64,000 nucleotides of DNA from Stigmatella aurantiaca. Lineage in GTDB: Bacteria > Myxococcota > Myxococcia > Myxococcales > Myxococcaceae. Position numbers and translations under genes: made by a program. Under the pieces are notes generated by a model. That model was given only the letters and a program-made list of their open reading frames with translations. It was not told the DNA's origin and did not search any database. Shown piece by piece: positions 25,491 through 36,400 of this stretch. How positions within the stretch are numbered: position 1 is the stretch's first letter; each line of letters starts with the position of its first letter. The stretch covers positions 1-64,000 of the forward strand of contig NZ_FOAP01000027.1 of NCBI RefSeq assembly GCF_900109545.1, written 5' to 3'.

Positions 25491-28400
25491 GTGCCCACGC
25501 GTCTGTCACTCGCGCTGTTGATGGTATCCCTGGCCACCGCCTGTATCGACGGCCACCCTCCCGTCAACGCGGGGGAGCTGAGACGGGGGCCGGATGCGGC
25601 GCTCTCCACCGTGGAGGTGCAGCCCGCCACGGGCATCGTCGCGGACGGCGTGAGCGTCGCGCGCGTCATCGTCACGGTGCGGGACAGGTCGGGCAAGACT
25701 TTAAGCGCGCAGGCGGTGGCCTTCACCGCCACGGGCACGGACAACCTCCTGGTCCAGCCGCCCGCCACGGGTGAAACGGGCGTGGCCGAGGGCAGCATCG
25801 CCTCCACGCGCGCGGAGACGAAGGTGCTCACCGTCACCGTGGGCACGGGCAGCGAGCAGGTGACGCTCACGCAGCGGCCCGAGGTGACGTTCGTTCCGGG
25901 GGCCGCGGGGCTCTCGTTCCTCACCCAGCCGCCGGCCACCTCGCGCGCGGGGGCGGTGTTCGCCCCGCCGGTGCAGGTCCGGGTGCAGGACGGCACGGGC
26001 AACGTGCCGGCCGAGCCGGTGGCGGTGACGCTGAGCCTGGAGCCCGCGGCGGGCGGCGCGGTGCTGAGCGGCACCCTCTCGCAGACGACGGCCGCGGGCA
26101 CGGCGGCGTTCGCGGACCTGGATGTGAAGAAGGCGGGCACGGGGTACCGGCTGCGCGCCAGCGCGCCGGGGTATGCCCCCGTGGACAGCGAGCCCTTCGA
26201 CATCACTGCGGGGGTGGCCGACCCGTCGAAGACCACCGTGGTGGTCGAGCCGTCGAAGACCACCGTGGTGGCCGATGGCGAGGACTTCACCTCCATCACC
26301 CTCACCGCGCGCGATGCGTTCGGCAACCCCGTGGCGGGGCAGACGATTGGGTTCTCCGCCTCGGGCACGCTCAACGTGCTCTCGTCCGCCGCGGGCGTGA
26401 CGGACGCGGACGGCACGTTCACCACGGAGCTGCGCTCCACCAAGGCCGAGCCGAAGACCGTGACGGCCACCCTGGCCGGCACGGCGCTGCCCTCGTCCCC
26501 GGCGGTGATGTTCATCCCGGGGCCGCCCGCGCGGCTGGCGTTCCTGACGCAGCCGCCCGAGACGGTGCCCGTGGGGCAGGTGCTCTCGCCCGCCGTGCAG
26601 GTACAGGCGTTCGATGCGCGGGACAATGCGGTGCAGGACTCGGGCTTGGCGGTGACGGTGGCGCTGGTGGCCACGAACGGCGCCACGCTTCAGGGCACCG
26701 CGGCGCGGATGACGGCCACGGGCGTGGCTTCCTTCGATGACCTGAGCCTCCAGCAGACCGGCACGGACTACCGGCTGAGCGCCAGCGCGGGGAGCCTGCC
26801 CGCGGTGCAGAGCGAGCCCTTCGATGTCGTCTCCTCGCAGCCCGACCTGAGCAAGACGACGGTGGAGGTGAGCAAGAGCCCCGTGGTGGCCGATGGCGTG
26901 GACTTCACCACCGTGACGGTCACCGTGCGGGATGCGTTCGGCAACCCCCTGTCCGGCCATGCGGTGGGGCTGAGCGTCACGGGGACGGGCAATGTCCTCT
27001 CGGCCGCGGGCGGCACCAGCGGCGCGGACGGCAAGGTCACCGCGGCGCTGCGCTCCACGAAGGCCGAGGCGAAGACGGTGGAGGCCACGCTCGCCGGGAC
27101 GGTGTTGACGCCTCACCCCGAGGTGGTGTTCGTGCCCGGGCCGGCCGCGAGGCTGGCCTTCGCGACGCAGCCGCCTCCCGTGACGCCCGCGGGGCAGGTG
27201 CTCTCGCCCGCCGTGCGCGTCCAGGTGCTCGACGCGAAGGACAACCCCGTGGTGTTTCCGGCGCTCACGGTGACGCTGGAGCTGGTGGCCACCAACGGTG
27301 CGGTGCTCCAGGGCACGGCGGCGCAGATGACGGCCGAGAGCGTGGCCGCCTTCGGCGACCTGAGCCTCCAGAAGGCGGGCACGGGCTACCGGCTGAATGC
27401 CAGCGCGGGGAGCCTGCCCGTGGTGCAGAGCGAGCCCTTTGACATCACCGCACTGGAGCCCGCGCTCGACAAGACGACGGTGGAAGTCAGCAAGAGCCCC
27501 GTGGTGGCCGATGGCGTGGACTTCACCACCGTGACCGTCACCGTCCGGGACACCTACGGCAATCCCCTGGCCGGCAAGGCCGTGGGGCTGAGCGTCACGG
27601 GCACGGGCAATGTCCTGTCGTCCCCGGGAGGCACGACGGGCGCGGCGGGCACGTTCACCGCCGAGGTGCGCTCCACGAAGGCCGAGACGAAGACGGTGGA
27701 GGCCACGCTGGCGGGGGCGGTGCTGCCGCCACACCCCGAGGCGGTGTTCGTGCCCGGGCCGCCCGCGAAGCTGGCCTTCGCGACGCAGCCGCCCCCCACG
27801 ACGCCCGCGGGCCAGGCCTTGACGCCGGCGGTCCGGGTCCAGGTGCTCGATGCGCATGACAACCCGGTGGTGTCGCCGGCGCTCACGGTGACGGTGGCCC
27901 TGGTGGCCACCAACGGCGCGGTGCTCCAGGGCACGGCGGCGCGGATGGCGGCCGAGAGCGTGGCCACCTTCGATGACCTGAGCATCGTGCAGCCCGGCAC
28001 GGGCTACCGGTTGAGCGCCAGCGCGGCGAGCCTGCCCGCGGTGCAGAGCGAGCCGTTCACCATCGCCCCCCTGGAGCCCTCGCTCGACAAGACGACGGTG
28101 GAAGTCAGCAAGAGCCCCGTGGTGGCCGATGACGTGGACTTCACCACCCTGACGGTCACCGCCCGGGATGGTTTGAACAACCCGGTGCCCGGACAGGCGG
28201 TGACGGTGGCCGTCTCGGGCTCGGACAACACCCTGCCGGCCGCCTCGGGCACCACGGGCCCGGACGGACGGTTCACCACGACGCTGCGCTCCACCAAGGC
28301 CGAGACCAAGGAGGTCCAGGCGACGTTGAATGGCACCGCCGTTCCCCAGCGCCCCCAGGTGGTGTTCATCGCGGGCCCTGCCCAGAAGCTCGTCTTCGCC

Positions 28401-31400
28401 ACCCAGCCGCCGTCCAGCGCCGCCGCGGGCGCGCTCCTGGACATCGCCGTCCAGGTGCTCGATGCCCATGACAACGTGGTGACGGGAGCCACCGCCCCGG
28501 TGGCGCTCGCCCTGGATGCCAGCAACGGCGCCACGCTGGAGGGCACCACGAGCCAGGTGCCCGCCAGTGGCCTGGCCACCTTCGGAGACGTGAACGTCCG
28601 GAAGGCGGGCACGGGCTACCGGCTGCGCGCCACGTCGGCGGGCCTGACCCCGGCGGTGAGTGAGCCCTTCTCGGTCACCGCGGGTGCGCCCGTGGTCCTC
28701 ACCTCCTCGCTCACCGTGTCGCCCACCACGCCCATTCCCGCGGACAACACCACCGAGGCCACGCTGCTCGTGAGGGTGCGCGATGCCTACGGCAACGCGG
28801 TGGCGGGCGAGCCCGTGGCCCTGACCGTCTCGGGGCTGGGCAACACGCTGGCGCCCGAGAGCGGCGTCTCCAGCGCGACGGGGGAGTTCACCGCCCGGCT
28901 GAAGTCCTCGCGCGCGGAGGTGAAGACGGTGCAGGCGCAGGTGGGCACGCTGGCGCTGGCGTCCCAGGACGTCACCTTCGTGCCGGGCGGCCTGGCGCTG
29001 CTCACGCTGACGGCCTCGCCCCTGGAGCTGGAGGCCGATGGCATCGCGCAGACCCTCCTGACGGCCACCGCCGAGGACGCGGCCGGCAACCGCATCCCAG
29101 GCCTGTCCCTGACGTTCAGCGCGGGGGGCGCGCAGAACACCTTCACCGTGCCCTCGGGCACCACGGATGCGAACGGCCAGCTCCTGTCCCAGCTCCGCTC
29201 GACGTCCTCCGGGGTGAAGCCGGTGAACGTCACCGGCGAGGGCAAGGTGGGCACCGTCCTCGTCACCTTCCTGCGGCCGGGCGCGCAGATCTCCAACCCG
29301 CACCTGCCCGTGAACCCCGCCTCCGGCTGCGTGGTGGTCGAGTACACGCTCGCCCAGCCACAGTCGGCGCGGGCCGATGTCCTCATCGAGTACGAGTCCC
29401 AGGGGGTCTTCAAGCGCGTCACCCAGGCGGGCTCGCTCACCGGCTCGGGCCTGCAGGGGCTGGCCACCTCCCCCACGGGCCTCACGCACACGTTCCTCTG
29501 GAACAGCACCGCGGACGTGGCGCTCGCCGATGTGACGACCCGGCTGCGCCTCACCGCGCAGGTCTCGGGCGCGCTGCCCTCCAGCACCCTCCTGGCGGGC
29601 GTGAACCTGCGCAATGGGCTGCGCTTCGAGCCGCCGGGCCTGGTGCCCGCGGGCAGCAGCGCGCAGGTGCTGGGGCGCCTGGACGTGGATGGGGATGGCC
29701 GGATGGACGTGGTGGCGGGCAGCGCCACCTCGGGCGAGCTTCAGGTGCTCAAGGGCACGGGCGCGGGCACCTTCGGCGCCCCCACCGCCGTCAGCCTGGG
29801 CACGGGCGAGGGCGCCGTGGCGCTGCTCGTGGCGGACCTCAACCGCGATGGCAGGCCGGACGTGCTGGTGGCCTCTCCCACGCACAAGGTCTTCCTCGTG
29901 CCGGGGGGCGTGAGCGCCCTGGGCACGCCGGGCCTCCTGGCCACGCTCTCGGGCGTGACGCGGGGGCTCACGGTGGGCGACTTCAACCGGGATGGCCGGC
30001 TGGACTGGGCGGGCGTCACGGACGCGGGCACGCTGGAGATCTCCCTCGCCACGGCCACGGGCTTCGCGGCCCCCGCGGTGCGGAGCGTGGGTGGCACGCC
30101 CGTGGCCCTGGCCGCCGGGGACTTCAACCAGGATGACCGGATGGATCTGCTGTTCGGAGGCCCCTCCGGGGACGTGCAGGTGATGCTGGGCACGGGCGCG
30201 GGCACCTTCGGCGCGGCCTCGCCGCTGGGCGTGGGGCCGGGCACGGTGGCGCTCGCGGTGGCGGAGCTGAACCGGGATGGCCGGCTGGACGTGGTGGCGG
30301 CCCGGGGCACGCAGGGCCTGGTGAGCGTGGCGCATGGCAACCCCGATGGCACCTTCTCCGTGCTGCCGGCGGTGAACACCGGGGGCACGCCCTCGGCCGT
30401 GGCCGTGGAGGACCTGGATGGCAACGGGCAGCCGGACGTGCTGGTGGCGGGCGTGGGCGGCAACGTGCTCGTCCTGAAGGGCCAGAGCGATGGCTCCCTT
30501 TCCTCCTCGCCCCTGAGCGTCCCCGCGGGCGGGCCGAACTCGGCGGTGGTGGTGGTGGACGCGGACCTCAGCGGCCGGCCCGACGTGGTGGCCGCGCTGG
30601 GCGGCGCGGGCCTGTCCGTGGTGCTCAACACGCGGGCGGACCGCTGCGAGGGCTCCCTCGACGCGGCCCTCCAGCTCACGGTGTCCACCAAGCCGTCGGC
30701 GTCCACGACGCCGGACCTCGACGGGGACGGCCGGCCGGACCTGGTGGTCGCCTCCGAGGGGGCCTCGGCGGTCGACATCGCGCGCGGGCTCGGCAACGGG
30801 ACGTTCACCGCCTTCACCACGGTGCCGCTCGGCACGGGCGCGGTGAATCCCCAGGGCGTGGCGAGCGGGGACTTCAACGCGGATGGCCGCGTGGACCTGG
30901 TGACCGCGAACCTGGGCTCGGGCAGCGTGAGCCTGCTGCTCGCCAACGGCTCGGGAGGGTATGACGTCTCCACCCTGTCCTCGGGTTCCTCGACGCGGGC
31001 GGTGGCCACTGCGGACTTCGACCTGGATGGGCACCTGGACATCGCCGCCGTCAACACGGGGGCGAACAACGTGAGGGTATTCTTCGGCAACGGCGACGGC
31101 ACCTTCGGGGAGAGCAAGACCCTCAACACCGCATCGGCCCCCTATGCGCTCGTGGTGGCGGACTTCAATGGGGATGGGCGGCCCGACATCGCCACCGCCA
31201 ACAGCTCGTCCGGCAACGTCACCTCGCTGCGCAACGACGGCGGCCGGGTGTTCACCGCGCTGAGCGTGTTCGCGGTGAGGCCCGGGCCGCGCTCCCTGGC
31301 CGCCGCCGACTTCAACCGGGACAACAAGATGGACCTGGCCGTGGCCAACTACGGCGATGACTCGGTCAGCGTGCTGCTGGGGCAGGGCAACGGCACCTTC

Positions 31401-32792
31401 GCGACGGCCATCAACACGACGGCCAACCAGGGGGCCAAACAGGAGTTCCGTCAACCCCGTGGCGTGGCGGTGGGTGACTTCAACGCGGATGGCTGGCCCG
31501 ATGTGGCGGTGGGCAGCAGCCTGGGCCCCAGCATCGCCTTGCTGCTGGGCAATCCCGTGGCGGCAGGCAGCCCCTACGGCCCGATGCTCCTGGGGCCCAC
31601 GCTCGCCGTGGGCACGGGCCTGAGCAGCCTCACGGGCGTGGATCTGGATGGGGATGGGCGGCGGGACCTGGTGGCCACCCTGAGCACGGCCAGCAGCTCT
31701 CCCCACCGCGTCAGCGTGCTGCGGGGCACGGGCTCCACGGCCATGGGCACCCGGGGCTTCTCCGTCCTGGCCACCTCCACCACGGCGGATGCGCGCGGCG
31801 CCCTGGTGGCGGACGTGAACCGGGACGGGAAGCCGGACCTGCTCACCGTCAACACCACCACCTTGGTCATGAGCCTGCTGCTGAACGATGGCACCGGGCA
31901 CTTCCCGGAGCTGCACGCGCACCCGGTGGGCAGCAGCTCCCAGTCGGTGGTGGTGGGCGACGTGAACCGGGATGGAAAGCCCGACATGCTGGTGGCCAGC
32001 AGCGGCTCCGGCCTCATCTACATCCACCTGGGCAATGGGACCGGAGGCGTGGAGAGCACCTCCACGCGCGCCTCCAGCTCGGCGCGGTCCCTGGCGCTCG
32101 TGGACATGGATCAGGATGGGGACCTGGACATCGTGGTGGGCAGCGGCTCGTCGGTGGGCATCCACCTCAACGATGGCAGCGGCACCTTCGGTACCCTCGT
32201 CACCGCGCCGTCCTCGGGTGGCTCGCCGCGCTCCCTCATCACCGCGGACTTCAATGGGGATGGCCGGCTGGATGCCGCCTTCGCCAACTCCAGCGCCTCC
32301 AACAGCGTGGGCGTGCTGCTGGGCAACGGGGTGGGCAACTTCACGGCCGCGAAGTTGGTGAACCTGGGCACCGCCTGCGTGAGCCTGGCGGCCGGAGACC
32401 TCGACCAGGACGGGAAGCTGGACCTGGCGGTGGCGTGCGGCATTCCGGGCAACACCACCAACAACCAGGTGCGCGTCCTGAAGGGCCAGGGCAACGGCAA
32501 CTTCACGCCCACCGTCGCGCTGTCCACCTCCAGCCCCAGCGCGATGGAGGGCGTCGCCATCGCCGACCTGGATGGGGATGGGCGGCTGGATGTCGCGGCG
32601 ACGGCCCTCGCGGGCAGCGCCGAGAGCGTGGTGGTGTGGCGGGGCAATGGCGCGGGGGGCTTCGGCGGCCCCGTGGCCTGGGCCACCGTGGCGGGCGGCC
32701 AGTCCCTGGCGGTGGGGGACTTCAACGGCGATGGCTTGATGGACGCCTTCACCGGCGGCAACAGCCAGGCCGGCGTGCTCCTCAGCCGCTGA
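25491..32792 (+). CDS. Giant surface lipoprotein with Ig-like and FG-GAP/VCBS repeats
   Basis: A 2433-residue lipoprotein. Start GTG 25491 is preceded by AAGGA at 8 bases and opens directly into a signal peptide with SLATAC; the frame upstream to 25413 lacks such a signal. Residues about 25-1280 contain seven Big_1-type Ig-like units (recurring SKTTVEV...VVADGVDFT...VRDAFGNPL) interleaved with about five LAFATQPP...TGYRL modules. After a linker domain, the C-terminal 1100 residues hold about twenty FG-GAP/VCBS repeats with calcium-loop motifs like DLDGDGRPDLVV and DFNGDGRLD, probably a set of beta-propellers. Such proteins are surface adhesins or scaffolds. Its stop overlaps the convergent PIN gene by 11 bases. 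Confidence 0.9.
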   Translation: MPTRLSLALLMVSLATACIDGHPPVNAGELRRGPDAALSTVEVQPATGIVADGVSVARVIVTVRDRSGKTLSAQAVAFTATGTDNLLVQPPATGETGVAEGSIASTRAETKVLTVTVGTGSEQVTLTQRPEVTFVPGAAGLSFLTQPPATSRAGAVFAPPVQVRVQDGTGNVPAEPVAVTLSLEPAAGGAVLSGTLSQTTAAGTAAFADLDVKKAGTGYRLRASAPGYAPVDSEPFDITAGVADPSKTTVVVEPSKTTVVADGEDFTSITLTARDAFGNPVAGQTIGFSASGTLNVLSSAAGVTDADGTFTTELRSTKAEPKTVTATLAGTALPSSPAVMFIPGPPARLAFLTQPPETVPVGQVLSPAVQVQAFDARDNAVQDSGLAVTVALVATNGATLQGTAARMTATGVASFDDLSLQQTGTDYRLSASAGSLPAVQSEPFDVVSSQPDLSKTTVEVSKSPVVADGVDFTTVTVTVRDAFGNPLSGHAVGLSVTGTGNVLSAAGGTSGADGKVTAALRSTKAEAKTVEATLAGTVLTPHPEVVFVPGPAARLAFATQPPPVTPAGQVLSPAVRVQVLDAKDNPVVFPALTVTLELVATNGAVLQGTAAQMTAESVAAFGDLSLQKAGTGYRLNASAGSLPVVQSEPFDITALEPALDKTTVEVSKSPVVADGVDFTTVTVTVRDTYGNPLAGKAVGLSVTGTGNVLSSPGGTTGAAGTFTAEVRSTKAETKTVEATLAGAVLPPHPEAVFVPGPPAKLAFATQPPPTTPAGQALTPAVRVQVLDAHDNPVVSPALTVTVALVATNGAVLQGTAARMAAESVATFDDLSIVQPGTGYRLSASAASLPAVQSEPFTIAPLEPSLDKTTVEVSKSPVVADDVDFTTLTVTARDGLNNPVPGQAVTVAVSGSDNTLPAASGTTGPDGRFTTTLRSTKAETKEVQATLNGTAVPQRPQVVFIAGPAQKLVFATQPPSSAAAGALLDIAVQVLDAHDNVVTGATAPVALALDASNGATLEGTTSQVPASGLATFGDVNVRKAGTGYRLRATSAGLTPAVSEPFSVTAGAPVVLTSSLTVSPTTPIPADNTTEATLLVRVRDAYGNAVAGEPVALTVSGLGNTLAPESGVSSATGEFTARLKSSRAEVKTVQAQVGTLALASQDVTFVPGGLALLTLTASPLELEADGIAQTLLTATAEDAAGNRIPGLSLTFSAGGAQNTFTVPSGTTDANGQLLSQLRSTSSGVKPVNVTGEGKVGTVLVTFLRPGAQISNPHLPVNPASGCVVVEYTLAQPQSARADVLIEYESQGVFKRVTQAGSLTGSGLQGLATSPTGLTHTFLWNSTADVALADVTTRLRLTAQVSGALPSSTLLAGVNLRNGLRFEPPGLVPAGSSAQVLGRLDVDGDGRMDVVAGSATSGELQVLKGTGAGTFGAPTAVSLGTGEGAVALLVADLNRDGRPDVLVASPTHKVFLVPGGVSALGTPGLLATLSGVTRGLTVGDFNRDGRLDWAGVTDAGTLEISLATATGFAAPAVRSVGGTPVALAAGDFNQDDRMDLLFGGPSGDVQVMLGTGAGTFGAASPLGVGPGTVALAVAELNRDGRLDVVAARGTQGLVSVAHGNPDGTFSVLPAVNTGGTPSAVAVEDLDGNGQPDVLVAGVGGNVLVLKGQSDGSLSSSPLSVPAGGPNSAVVVVDADLSGRPDVVAALGGAGLSVVLNTRADRCEGSLDAALQLTVSTKPSASTTPDLDGDGRPDLVVASEGASAVDIARGLGNGTFTAFTTVPLGTGAVNPQGVASGDFNADGRVDLVTANLGSGSVSLLLANGSGGYDVSTLSSGSSTRAVATADFDLDGHLDIAAVNTGANNVRVFFGNGDGTFGESKTLNTASAPYALVVADFNGDGRPDIATANSSSGNVTSLRNDGGRVFTALSVFAVRPGPRSLAAADFNRDNKMDLAVANYGDDSVSVLLGQGNGTFATAINTTANQGAKQEFRQPRGVAVGDFNADGWPDVAVGSSLGPSIALLLGNPVAAGSPYGPMLLGPTLAVGTGLSSLTGVDLDGDGRRDLVATLSTASSSPHRVSVLRGTGSTAMGTRGFSVLATSTTADARGALVADVNRDGKPDLLTVNTTTLVMSLLLNDGTGHFPELHAHPVGSSSQSVVVGDVNRDGKPDMLVASSGSGLIYIHLGNGTGGVESTSTRASSSARSLALVDMDQDGDLDIVVGSGSSVGIHLNDGSGTFGTLVTAPSSGGSPRSLITADFNGDGRLDAAFANSSASNSVGVLLGNGVGNFTAAKLVNLGTACVSLAAGDLDQDGKLDLAVACGIPGNTTNNQVRVLKGQGNGNFTPTVALSTSSPSAMEGVAIADLDGDGRLDVAATALAGSAESVVVWRGNGAGGFGGPVAWATVAGGQSLAVGDFNGDGLMDAFTGGNSQAGVLLSR
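26840..28150 (+). repeat. Near-identical coding repeats within the giant lipoprotein gene
   Basis: The segment encoding KTTVEVSKSPVVADGVDFTT recurs at about 26853-26913, 27471-27531 and 28089-28149 with very few base changes. The roughly 618-base period corresponds to one Ig-like plus one LAFATQPP module. DNA-level identity beyond what the protein requires suggests recent duplication or gene conversion between modules. Confidence 0.75.
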
Positions 32793-33246
32793 AGCCCGCG
32801 AGCCGCGCGGAGGCCTGCCGGAGGCTGAGGATTTCGAACGGCAGGCCCCGCCGATCGGCGAGCGACAGCACCTGGCGGTCCTTGCTCACCAGCCAGTGCG
32901 CCCCCGTGCGGGCCGCCAGCTCCAGGAACTTCTGGTCACTCCGGTCCCGGCAGCGCGGCACCCCCGCCACCGGCGCCGTGGCCTCGGGCGCCAGGCGCAC
33001 CAGCCCCCGGTAGCGCTCGAGCAGGGCGTGACGGTTCACACCCTCGCGGGGGAAGTCACGAAAGGTGAGCACGCGCTCCAGCTCCGTCAGCGTGTCCCGG
33101 TCCGCCCAGGCGATCAGTTTGTCCACTGAGAGGGCTTCACTCAGGCCCCGCGCAAGAGGATCATTGAAGAGCAGCAGGTCGAGCACGACGTTGGTATCGA
33201 GGATCAGCGACAGCGGCGCCTGAGGGGTGGGAGGCGAGGGGGGCAT
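32782..33246 (-). CDS. PIN-domain protein (putative toxin component)
   Basis: A 154-residue PIN-domain ribonuclease-like protein. Acidic residues expected for the metal site are present: Asp in LILDTNVVLDLL (about 17), Glu in TLTELERVL, Asp in CRDRSDQKFLELA and Asp in LVSKDRQVL. This fits the PIN family of putative toxin-antitoxin toxins (TIGR00305-like). No antitoxin-like gene is adjacent, so it may be orphan or have another role in RNA decay. Its last 11 bases overlap the end of the giant lipoprotein gene. The start region faces a 26-base dyad at 33284-33309. Confidence 0.85.
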   Translation of the reverse strand: MPPSPPTPQAPLSLILDTNVVLDLLLFNDPLARGLSEALSVDKLIAWADRDTLTELERVLTFRDFPREGVNRHALLERYRGLVRLAPEATAPVAGVPRCRDRSDQKFLELAARTGAHWLVSKDRQVLSLADRRGLPFEILSLRQASARLAGFSG

Positions 33247-33283
33247 GTGGGCAATGCGCTCTGTCTCGGGTCAGACCGGAGCA

Positions 33284-33309
33284 CTGTCGATTTCAGATCA
33301 TTTCGACAG
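33284..33309. promoter_or_regulatory. Dyad-symmetric candidate operator
   Basis: CTGTCGA (33284-33290) and TCGACAG (33303-33309) form 7-base inverted arms separated by 12 bases. The element lies between the divergent PIN gene (start 33246) and the CARDB lipoprotein gene (start 33420). The following 70 bases are unusually AT-rich for this genome, as expected of a promoter region. Confidence 0.45.
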
Positions 33310-33419
33310 AGACACTTGAAGAGATAGCACTTGTCGGGCAATTTAGTAATATGGTAAAAATCCGCCAATAACAAAAAAGCGGACCTTCCGTGACTCCTAC
33401 CCGCCAGGGGGATGAAGCG

Positions 33420-36400
33420 ATGCGCAGCAACAAGCAAAGAGGCCGGATCAGTCGATGGGGCAGCAAGGCGCGGCGTGGCGTGAGCATGCTCACGTTCGCC
33501 ACGCTGGCGTCGTGCAGCTTGATGAAAGAGGACGAAAGCCAGGCACGCCAGACGGGCGCCGCGGTGGGGGAAGGAGGCGTCTGTGAAGTTCAGCCGCCGT
33601 TCACCCCCAACTTCGAGCCGGAGCTGGAGTGGCAGTGGAGCGGCAGCTCCATCCTGCCCAATCACAAGCAGGTGATGATGACGCCGGTGGTCGTCGAGGT
33701 GAACGGCGACGGCGTACCGGACGTGGTGTTCAACTCGTTCGAGAACAGCAACTACACCTCGAACGGCGTGCTCCGGGCGGTCAGCGGCGCGGACGGCAGC
33801 GAGCTGTGGACGGTGACGGATCCGCTGTTCCGGATCCGCGGCGCGGCGAGCATCGCGGCCGGCGACATCGACGGCGACGGCAAGGTGGAGATCTGCACCG
33901 TGCCGGAGAACGCGGCCGGCATCATCTGCTTCGAGAACGACGGCACGTTCAAGTTCCGCACCGCGCGCGAGTCGGCCAATGACTGGGGCGGCCCGTCGCT
34001 GGCGGATCTGGACGGCGACGGCAAGGTGGAGATCATCGACGGGGCCACCGTCTACACCAACACGGGCGCGCTCAAGTGGAAGGGCTCGGAAGGCGCCAGC
34101 GGCATTCCTGGCTCGGGCGCGCTCTCCATCGCGGCGGACATCGACCTGGACGGCAAGCTGGAGGTGGTCGCCGACCGCGTCATCTACCGGCATGACGGCG
34201 CGGTGAAGTGCATCAACCGCAGCGTCTATTACGGCCTGCCGGGCGTGGCCAACTTCGACTCGGATCCGTACGGCGAAGTGGTGGTGGTGACGGCCGGCAA
34301 CGTGGTGCTGATGGACGACAACTGCGCCCTGCTGTGGTCCAAGCCGCTGCCCGGTGGCGGCCAGGGTGGCGCGCCGAACATCGCGGACTTCGACAACGAC
34401 GGCAAGGCCGAGGTCGGCGTCGCGGGCAAGTCGTTCTACACCGTGTTCGACACGAACGGCGCGGTGCTCTGGTCCAAGCCGGTCACGGACGCGAGCTCCA
34501 ACCGCACGGGCTCCTCCACCTTCGACTTCGAGGGTGACGGCAAGGCGGAGGTCGTCTACGCGGACGAGCTCCGGCTGCGCATCTACGACGGGGCCACGGG
34601 CACGGTGCGCTTCGATGTGCCCAACAGCTCGGGCACCGCGTACGAGAACCCGATCATCGCCGACGTGGATGGGGATGACAGCGCGGAGATCCTCGTCGTG
34701 GGCAACACCTACAACGCCAGCGCCATCGGCCTGCGCGTCTTCCGCGACAAGAAGGATGGCTGGGTGAACACCCGCCGCATCTGGAACCAGCACGCCTACT
34801 CGGTCACCGGCGTCAACGACGACGGGACGATTCCGAAGGCCCCGAAGGCCAACTGGCAGGTGAGCGGCCTGAACACCTTCCGCTCCAACAGCCAGGGCAC
34901 GGGCACCAAGAGCGCCTACGCGGCGCCGGACCTCGTCACCACGGCGGTGACGTCCGCGTGCGAGGCGGATTCCGAGAGCAACGGCAAGCTCGTGCGCATC
35001 ACCGCGAAGGTGCGCAACCAGGGCGATGCGGCCATCTCCGCGGGCCTGCCGGTGGCCTTCTACCAGGGCAACCCGGCCACGGGCGGGGAGCTGCTGGGCG
35101 TCACCACCGTCAACGGCGTGCTGGCCCCGGGCCACGACGCGTCCGTGTCCGTGACGGTTCCCCCGCGCATGACGTCCTCCGAGGTCGTGGTGTGGGCGGT
35201 GGCCGATGACAACGGCGGCGGCCAGGGCCGCGAGCTGGAGTGCCGCGAGAACAACAACGGCCTGTCGGCGGCGGTCGCCCTGGGCTGCACGCCCCCGGCG
35301 GCGCCGGACCTGGTCGCGCAGGGTGTGACGGCGGTGTGCGTGGCCGGTGGCGAGGGTGGCAGCACCACCGTGAGCGTCTCCACCGTGGTCCGCAACGCGG
35401 GCAACGCGCCCGCCGCCGCGGGCACGCCGGTGGCGTTCTACCTGGGCAACCCCCTGTCGGGCGGCGCGCTGCTGGGCGTCACCCTCATCCCGGGCCCGGT
35501 GGGCGCGGGCGAGGACACCCTGGTCTCCATCGAGATCGCTCCCCAGTCGGCCGGCAACGTCACCGTGTACGCGGTGGTGGATGACTTCGGCAACGGCCAG
35601 GGCCGCGAGGCGGAGTCCAACGAGACGAACAACACGGCCTCGGGGGCGGTGAGCCTGTACTGCGCGCCTCCCGAGCCTCCCGCGGCGCCGGACGTGACGG
35701 CCGCGAACGTGGCGGCCGTGTGCGAGACCAACTCCGAGAACTCCAGCATCGTGACGGTCTCGGCGGTGGTGAGCAACGCGGGCAACGCGGCCACGTCCGC
35801 GGGCCTGCCGGTGGCCTTCTACCGCGGCAACCCGGCCGCGGGCGGCACGCTGCTGGCCGTGACGACGCTGCCGGAGCCGCTGGCGGCGGGCGCCCAGGCG
35901 GTGGCCTCCGTGCAGCTCCCTCCCCAGGCTGCGGGCAACGTCACCGTGTACGCGGTGGCTGACGACTTCGGCAACGGCCAGGGCCGTGAGGCGGAGTCCA
36001 ACGAGAACAACAACGCCACCTCGGCCAGCGTGAGCCTGTACTGCGCGCCTCCCGAGCCTCCCGCGGCGCCGGACCTGACGGCCACGGGCGTGACGGCGGT
36101 GTGCGTGGGCGGCAGCGAGGGCACCAGCACCGTGGTGAGCCTGTCCACCGTGGTGCGCAACGCGGGCAACAAGGCGGTCGCCGCGGGCGTGCCGGTGGCC
36201 TTCTACCGGGGCAACCCGGCCGCGGGCGGCACCCTGCTGGGCGTCACCACCGTCCCGGGCCCCCTGGGCGCGGGCGAGGACACCCTGGTCTCCATCGAGA
36301 TCGCTCCCCAGTCCGCGGGAGACGTCACCGTGTACGCGGTGGCGGATGACTTCGGCAACGGCCAGGGCCGCGAGACGGAGTCCAACGAGACGAACAACAC

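Noticed and set aside
25701-32165. A 2154-codon antisense open frame opposite the giant lipoprotein
   Set aside because: It is rich in Arg, His, Gly and Ala with no domain, and exists only because GC-rich sense codons leave no stops on the other strand. The plus strand carries a signal peptide and clear Ig-like/FG-GAP repeats.
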